DNA of 64,000 bases from Pycnococcus provasolii (lineage: Eukaryota; Chlorophyta; Pseudoscourfieldiophyceae; Pseudoscourfieldiales; Pycnococcaceae). This document shows positions 58,738 through 64,000 of the stretch, piece after piece; within the stretch, counting starts at the first letter, position 1, and each line of letters starts with the position of its first letter. Made by a program: the position numbers and the translations under genes. The DNA is taken from contig OW568874.1 of assembly GCA_938743325.2 (NCBI GenBank), positions 248,001 through 312,000 on the forward strand. Reading direction: 5' to 3'. The notes beneath the pieces were generated by a model. That model did not search any database and had not been told where the DNA came from. It saw only the letters and a list, made by a program, of their open reading frames with translations.

Positions 58738-60383
58738 TCAACCAACGCGTCTCTTTGGACCACTACTCCGCCTCGATGTCAGCATCGTACCTATGGCGAA
58801 GGTTCCCATCGCCCACACCGCCACGGTCTGTAGCTGGAGATGGTCAAACGCGTGCGCGACGCGCATCCTGGCACCACCCCCGCGCCTACCAAGCGCATCG
58901 TCGCGATGCGCGATGTCCTCCTCCTCCTGTCTCTTCGGCTGTATTCTCGTCGGTGGCATGTTGCGGAAGGTCTGGTGAAAGTTGTGCGAACCTAGGTAAG
59001 ATGGCAACTTCGTATACGAGGGCGTAGGGTCTCCACGTAGGCGATACACCGCCTGATGATTTCCTCCTTCTGTCGACGATCCCGTCTGCACCTTAGGCTC
59101 GACCGTCCTAGTCACCTGCAACACGGCGTCAGATCGCTCGTAGAATGCGCTTGTGGGTACGACGCGATCTCGCTGCATCTGGCTCTGCACACCGTTGTGA
59201 CTAGAGGCGAGTGGCAGCACTGCGAAGAATGCCTGTCCCCACCGGTCAAGCAGCTCGTCGAATGCATGCCTGTCCGTTGGGTTGAACATGCGAAAGCAGT
59301 CGTCGTAGTGCGCAGACGTCACGCCGTACACCTCCCACGTCATCACCATCGGGACACCGAGCTGCGTGTAGATGGTATCCGTCGCAGTTCCGTGCGCCCT
59401 GTAGCCAACCTCCTTACCACCGCTACCCACCGCACACTTCGACTTGCAGTGCCACCTGTTCAGCATCTCGAGCATATGGTACAGCTGCGAGGCATCGCTG
59501 CCCGAGGGAATCTCCCTCTTGTGATCGTACGGCATGAACAGCGCCTCCATTCCACTGTGCACGTTCACCCAAACGTGCGGCTTGAAGGCGGCGAGCTCAG
59601 CGTGCAGCACGAACGCCTCAGGTTCGCTGTATGGGAAATTCCCCGGGTATTCCTCGCTAGGATCGTAATCTCTCTAAAGTGTGTTGTGTTTTATGTTGTG
59701 TCGTGCGTGCGTGAGTGAAGTGCAGTGGTGGTTCACCCGAGGGATTTCCGCCAGCACGAAGCAAAATGCAAAATAATAAACGCCAGAATAAAACGCACCT
59801 CCTTGACGCCCCAGTCGAGCTCCCAATTACGATTCGTATCCACACCTCTGCCGTTCTTGCGCTCGCAGAGCTCACCAGCCTCCACCTTGTGCCGACCCCC
59901 CTCGTTTTCCACGGGCACAATGTAGAATACGGTCTTGTAGTACTGCGCGATGATCTCGTGAAACTTCTCGTGAAACTTTATACGTGTGGTGAGCGTCTCG
60001 ACGCTCTCAAGCATTTCCAACACGCGCAACGCCAGCTCCGTAGTGATGATTTCGCGACCGTGTTCCCCAAAGTTGTAGAAGACGCGCAGTTTGTCCGCAG
60101 GCACAGTGCCCGAGGACAGCCCCCCCGGCTCGACGACGACGAGCGGCATGCGCGCCTTGTACGACCCTTCTATGGACGACGCCGTGACTGTTCGCATGCG
60201 CATGGTCTTTGGGTTGCGCGCGACCATGTCTGCAACTCTCTGCATGGTGTTGTCGTACGAGTTGTACATGTCCCAGTTCGGCTTTGCGAATGTGTTGGGG
60301 TCTGACGCCACGGACGGAGGCACGCGCGCGACGGCGAGCAGCAGGCCGAGCAGCAGCGGGATCCCGATCCGGAGAGGCGCCAT
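58738..60383 (-). CDS. M14 zinc carboxypeptidase, secretory, C-terminal membrane anchor
   Basis: Two exons, 60383-59799 and 59673-58738, give 506 aa. Removes C-terminal residues from peptides in the secretory path or at the surface. Signal peptide at 1-26 (MAPLRIGIPLLLGLLLAVAR). Zinc ligands: H108 and E111 (FGEHGREI) and H234 (VNVHSG); substrate-binding N184-R185 (GVDTNRNW); catalytic Glu probably E309 (MTWEVYG). The splice join reads DWGVKE|RDYDPSEEYPG, as in plant-type carboxypeptidases. A membrane helix near the C-terminus (TVAVWAMGTFAIGTM) followed by Arg/Lys indicates type I topology. The protein resembles CPD/CPM-like algal and plant enzymes. An LTR element begins 35 bp upstream of the start codon, so its native promoter is displaced. 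Confidence 0.92.
59674..59798 (-). other. Intron of M14 carboxypeptidase gene
   Basis: 125 nt, phase 0. Donor AAGGAG|GTGCGT (59798), acceptor ACTTTAG|AGAGAT (59674). Without removal the frame leaves the conserved fold. Confidence 0.88.
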
Positions 60384-60417
60384 CGTGGGGCGGGCAATGA
60401 GTGCCCAGGGGCGGGGG

Positions 60418-60626
60418 TGTCGAGATTATACCTTATATGCCTTGTGGGGAACCGTTGTTGAGGACTCGGGATCCCAGAGGGAAAGGGGACGCAATAGGTC
60501 GATTGGTCAAGATAGGCATCCTGACCAACCGACCTAAACTCCCCCCTAGGGATAAGGGGGCGCGGCCCCTGGTTGTCTAAGTTGTAAGACCACTCTTTTT
60601 TTTTTCTTTTCTACTTATTCTCTTCA
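60418..60626 (+). repeat. Left LTR
   Basis: 209 bp, starting TG and ending CA, near identical to the right LTR. Contains an internal inverted repeat around the GGTCGATTGGTCAAGATAGG / CCTGACCAACCGACC stretch. Confidence 0.93.
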
Positions 60627-61760
60627 GGTTATGAGCCTCAAGTTGTGAAACAGCTACGCTACCTTAAGTCAGCCTACGAAACTTCACAGTCTTTGAGTAC
60701 ACTTACTTGGCCGCCGAATACACTTTACAGCTCACAAATATATTGACTACAGAAAAAACGCGAAAAGAAACTGCGTAGTGAAAAACAGCTTTCGACCTAT
60801 TTTCCCGTTGTGGAAGGTGGTCAGACCACTTCGAGAAACCTTATCCTGGCAAGATACGGTTATCCAAACTGAACATCTTGAAGTGCTGAACATAAAAAAG
60901 TTATTCTGCGCAGTTTCCAACCGTTTTTGACTTGGTCAACCTTGATACTATTTTCAGCCGTCTACTTACGCCTCGCAAGACGCCATACTTGAACTGGCGG
61001 CGCCGACGGGGACTTTTCTACGAATTCGGGGTTCACACATCGCGAGTTTAGGGGTTTGGATTCTCTACTTTTGGAAAAAAAACACAAACCCGATTCCTCG
61101 AGCTCTCCTCATTAGGGTTCCCAGAAACATAACCCTAGTTAGCAACTTCTGGATCACCTTTGGACAAGTTGTGACGTCATCCGTCGACTTCTGGAGTCAC
61201 TTGGCGCAGCGCAAGAAGGTCCAACTATCATTTACACGGATTCAACAGGAGCTGAAGCGCTCGTCGATCATCCGACGTCGCACAGGCGAACGAAACACAT
61301 CGAGATCCGACGCGAGTTCATCAAGTATCACATCGAACACGAGACGGTCAAAATCGAACGAGTGAGCACAAAGGATCAGCTCGCTGACATCATGACGAAG
61401 CCTCTGAGGCAAGACATCCACAATTACCTCGTGCAAATGATTCTGCACGGTTAAACGGCCTCCAGTGAACCGACTGGTTGAGGTAACAGGCCACCTCACA
61501 ATAACACAGACATCTCAGAAGATAAGGTCAATACACATACCAAAAGAAACAAAAATCAAAACATCACAAAATCAAATACAAATCGAAACATCACGAAAAC
61601 GAATACAAATTCAAAACATTACAAAAACGAATAAAAAATTAATCAACCATACAAGACCTTGACAAACCAAATAAGAAGAACGAAGAAATGAAGATACAAA
61701 CTAAACAACTAAACAACGCTACTTGCCAGCTTTCATACCAGGCATAGCAGCGAGGGGAAG

Positions 61761-61968
61761 TGTCGAGATTATACCTTATATGCCTTGTGGGGAACCGTTG
61801 TTGAGGACTCGGGATCCCAGAGGGAAAGGGGACGCAATAGGTCGATTGGTCAAGATAGGCATCCTGACCAACCGACCTAAACTCCCCCCTAGGGATAAGG
61901 GGGCGCGGCCCCTGGTTGTCTAAGTTGTAAGACCACTCTTTTTTTTTCTTTTCTACTTATTCTCTTCA
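61761..61968 (+). repeat. Right LTR
   Basis: 208 bp, preceded by a purine tract and followed by GGGGG target duplication. It ends 80 bp before the SET gene's start codon. Confidence 0.93.
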
Positions 61969-62047
61969 GGGGGTGCCCTAGCCCTAGTTAACCCCGAACC
62001 GCGCCTCAGGATTTTAGGTCCGAGCGCTATCCACAAACGTTGCCGAA

Positions 62048-63469
62048 ATGCCGCCACCTCGGAGCGTGAAGGGGATGGCGAACACAACGACGCGTGCGGG
62101 TGCAGTGCACTCGCAGCGTGCACGCCACCGCCGCACGTCGAGACTGCGTGCCACTTGCACGTCTGCGGAGTCAACTACCGAACCACTGACGTCGTGGATT
62201 CACTCGTGCGGCGGATCGGTAGCTTCGTCCGTCCACGTTGCGCCGGACCCTCGACTGGGCGGCATGACGCTCGTCAACACGTCGAACGACACCATCAAGG
62301 CGAATACTCACGTCGTCGTGTTGCCACGCTCGGTGACGCTCTCTCTATCATCGAAGACGTCGAATGACCACGAGTTTGCGCTACACCTACCGCCACTCCT
62401 CGAAAAGCATGTTGCTTCCGTTCCCGAAGAACTCTGGCCACTCAAGCTGGGTCTGGGGCTGCTACTCGAGCGGGCGAAAGGTGACTCGTCGGCATATGCT
62501 CCTTACATACGAAGTCTGCCGAGTTCATTTGATGGTGTTCCGCTATTCTACAACAAGAATGAGATTGACACTATTGCCTATCCACCCGTCGTCCACCAGG
62601 TCGTCAAGCGTGCCAAATTTCTCCACCAGTTCGCCGGCGCTGTGCTTGCCGACCTGCAGGAGGAGAATTTTGCGTCGTTCAACGGTGTCACTGTGGATGT
62701 GAACGCCATCGGATGGGCGTGGGCCGCCATATCCAGCCGTGCCTTTCGAGTAGACGCTCATGCGCACGAGGCGTCCGCGCTTCCGCTGATAGACATGTGC
62801 AACCACAGCTTCTCTCCCAACTGCCGTGTCGAGCGCGCGAGCGGCGGAAGGAGTGGCGAAATCCGTCTCGTTGCTAGCAAGGACATCGCCGCGAATGAGC
62901 CGCTGACCATATCGTACGGCTCTCTCTCGAACGACCTGCTGCTCCTTGACTATGGGTTTGTCGTCATTCCAACATCACCTGACGACGACAAGTCGGTCAA
63001 CGAGCACGACATGGTGGAGCTCGGCTTCAATCCTATGTTGTTCAGTACGGCATCTATGCTATCCGCGAACACACCAGACGTCAGCGAGGACCTCTCGGAA
63101 TGGCAGAAGGAGTCGCTCCGCCGCGAGCTGAAGATTGACTCGGACGCAAGCCTTCGCATCTCAGCAGATGGTTCGTGTGACCGTCTTGTCGCAGCTGCAC
63201 GCATCATGGCATCGCCGGACAAGTCGTCACCATCCGACGAGGAGTCCGCATGCAAGCTTGCAGCTTCAGTCTTAAGCTTGACACTAACTGGGTTTGAGAC
63301 CACCGCTGCCGAGGACTATGCGCTTCTGCAAGATTCTAGCCTGAGTGCGAACGCACGCGCCGCGTTGAGTCTGCGCATTGGCAAGAAGTTGGCCCTAGCG
63401 CGCGCAATTCAGAGGCTCGGACGCTCGCTGAAGCGCGAGGCGAAGAAGAAGACGCGTGGGTTCGGTTAG
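62048..63469 (+). CDS. SET-domain protein methyltransferase, Rubisco-LSMT-like, probably plastid
   Basis: 473 aa from the ATG at 62048. The first ~55 residues are Arg/Ser/Thr-rich without acidic residues until about 40 and look like a transit peptide. The split SET domain contains 'RLGGMTLVNTSNDTIKANTH', a long iSET insertion, 'SALPLIDMCNHSFSPNCRVE' (NH of the catalytic pocket) and 'NEPLTISYGSLSNDLLLLDY' (the tyrosine and the GxxSN motif). It is followed by the all-helical substrate-binding domain typical of LSMT/SETD3 proteins. Family members methylate lysines of Rubisco large subunit, fructose-bisphosphate aldolase or other stromal proteins. The substrate here is unknown. The right LTR of the Copia-type element lies immediately upstream and may provide its leader or promoter. 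Confidence 0.88.
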   Translation: MPPPRSVKGMANTTTRAGAVHSQRARHRRTSRLRATCTSAESTTEPLTSWIHSCGGSVASSVHVAPDPRLGGMTLVNTSNDTIKANTHVVVLPRSVTLSLSSKTSNDHEFALHLPPLLEKHVASVPEELWPLKLGLGLLLERAKGDSSAYAPYIRSLPSSFDGVPLFYNKNEIDTIAYPPVVHQVVKRAKFLHQFAGAVLADLQEENFASFNGVTVDVNAIGWAWAAISSRAFRVDAHAHEASALPLIDMCNHSFSPNCRVERASGGRSGEIRLVASKDIAANEPLTISYGSLSNDLLLLDYGFVVIPTSPDDDKSVNEHDMVELGFNPMLFSTASMLSANTPDVSEDLSEWQKESLRRELKIDSDASLRISADGSCDRLVAAARIMASPDKSSPSDEESACKLAASVLSLTLTGFETTAAEDYALLQDSSLSANARAALSLRIGKKLALARAIQRLGRSLKREAKKKTRGFG

Positions 63470-63832
63470 AGAGGGGAGTGGGAGTTGTGTGACACTGTAT
63501 AACCTACCTTAGTTTATCAACTACGTGAAAGGAACGGAGACTGGCCAACCAGCCAACCCACACCCCGAATTGGATTTTGCCATATCCAAGCCGACTGAGG
63601 GACCTTCTCCTCGCCATCGCGAACGTGAACGCCTCCACCAACCACGCTTCGCTTTCGGCGGAGTTGTTCTGCCCATGACGCTATGACGCGCGTCTCCCTG
63701 TCAGCCTTGCGACACACACACCGACACCTCCTCCACCACCGTGCGCTGCTCTCACAACAAAAACAACGAAGCAACAAGGCAACGGCTCGCTGTGCACGTC
63801 ACACGCAAACACGACGTCGACAGTACACCATA
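63470..63832. other. Spacer before the last partial gene
   Basis: Intergenic, 363 bp; carries the 3' end of the SET gene and the leader of the next gene. CAACAA/AAC repeats near 63757-63783. No other feature seen. Confidence 0.5.
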
Positions 63833-64000
63833 ATGGCTTCTTCGGTGGCCGCAGGCACGATCGCTGCCTTTGCGGCGCCGCTCAGCATGTCAATCGGACT
63901 GTTTGCTTGGGGAGAGAACTGGAAAGGGAGCGCTTTCGCGCTAAACCTGTTTAAGAATGCCACGGCCACCGTTGCCTTCTTGGCGGTGAGCATCGTGGCG
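63833..64000 (+). CDS. Membrane transporter-like protein, N-terminal part (possibly EamA/DMT)
   Basis: 56 codons from the ATG at 63833 (MASSVAAGTIAAFAAPLS) run off the window. Two hydrophobic segments surround 'FAWGENWKGSAFALNLFKNA', a pattern of the first helices of EamA/DMT-type multi-pass transporters, where a Trp-Gly motif and a conserved Lys occur after helix 1. Family assignment is tentative because most of the protein is outside the window. Confidence 0.5.
   Translation, partial: MASSVAAGTIAAFAAPLSMSIGLFAWGENWKGSAFALNLFKNATATVAFLAVSIVA

Larger units (their letters stand above)
60418..61968 (+). mobile_element. Short Copia-type LTR element, internally reduced
   Basis: Two direct LTRs of about 208 bp (TGTCGAG...TTCTCTTCA) surround a short internal region, with the 5-bp duplication GGGGG outside both ends (60413-60417, 61969-61973). 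The internal ~1.1 kb is too short for gag-pol. About 250 bp near 61200-61454 still resemble the C-terminal end of Copia RNase H (TKHIEIR and DQLADIMTKPL motifs). The rest is AT-rich without recognisable genes. A purine tract (GAGGGGAAG) lies just before the right LTR. The element is broken as a coding unit, but its ends look whole. The LTRs differ by a single T in a homopolymer, so the insertion is very young and was probably mobilised by proteins from another element. Confidence 0.92.

Overview
This is eukaryotic nuclear DNA, most likely from a green alga (chlorophyte, prasinophyte-like; inferred, no rRNA or organelle marker is present). It is GC-rich with compact, mostly intron-poor genes. 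The few introns are GT-AG with CTAAC/TAAC-type branch sites, and several genes have TGTAA-type motifs just after the stop codon. The gene set is green-lineage in character: an RWP-RK regulator, an XS-domain RNA-silencing-type protein, a plastid-type ATP/ADP translocase, a Rubisco-LSMT-like SET protein, a plant-type NT-C2 protein, and a secreted giant with pherophorin-like poly-proline hinges. A WDR49-like EF-hand/WD40 protein hints at a flagellate relative.

Layout. 0-2.4 kb: Golgi-type GT32 glycosyltransferase with a methyltransferase-like C-terminal region. 2.4-4 kb: repeat-rich spacer. 4-19.2 kb: a single secreted protein of about 4,928 aa (LamG, IPT, SUEL lectin, PA14, filamin, DUF2341 and kelch modules); its first exon, with a signal peptide, lies upstream of the long open frame. 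19.8-20.5 kb: RWP-RK factor. 20.5-23.5 kb: small hypothetical gene, an 18-bp tandem repeat and an orphan 3' exon of uroporphyrinogen-III methyltransferase. 23.5-25 kb: DUF445 membrane protein. 25-28 kb: single-pass membrane protein with HhH-like motif and acidic tail. 28.5-30.4 kb: NTT translocase. 30.7-35.6 kb: divergent DEAH helicase and XS-domain gene. 36-38.8 kb: NT-C2 protein. 40-44 kb: two convergent EF-hand genes. 44.4-47.2 kb: apparently complete Mutator-like (MULE) DNA transposon. 47.3-51 kb: SWAP/SURP splicing-factor gene, mitochondrial carrier, MYND-finger protein. 51.4-55.6 kb: EF-hand/WD40 protein. 57-58.6 kb: bZIP factor. 58.7-60.4 kb: M14 carboxypeptidase. 60.4-62 kb: short Copia-type LTR element with near-identical LTRs. 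62-63.5 kb: SET-domain methyltransferase. 63.8 kb to the end: start of a membrane transporter-like gene.

The neighbours do not form an operon-like pathway; this is ordinary eukaryotic gene order with many head-to-head and tail-to-tail pairs. Both mobile elements sit in divergent promoter spacers. The most unusual objects are the giant secreted modular protein, the possible membrane-tethered regulator, the XS-domain protein, the orphan SUMT exon, and short candidate introns of 3n length inside open frames.
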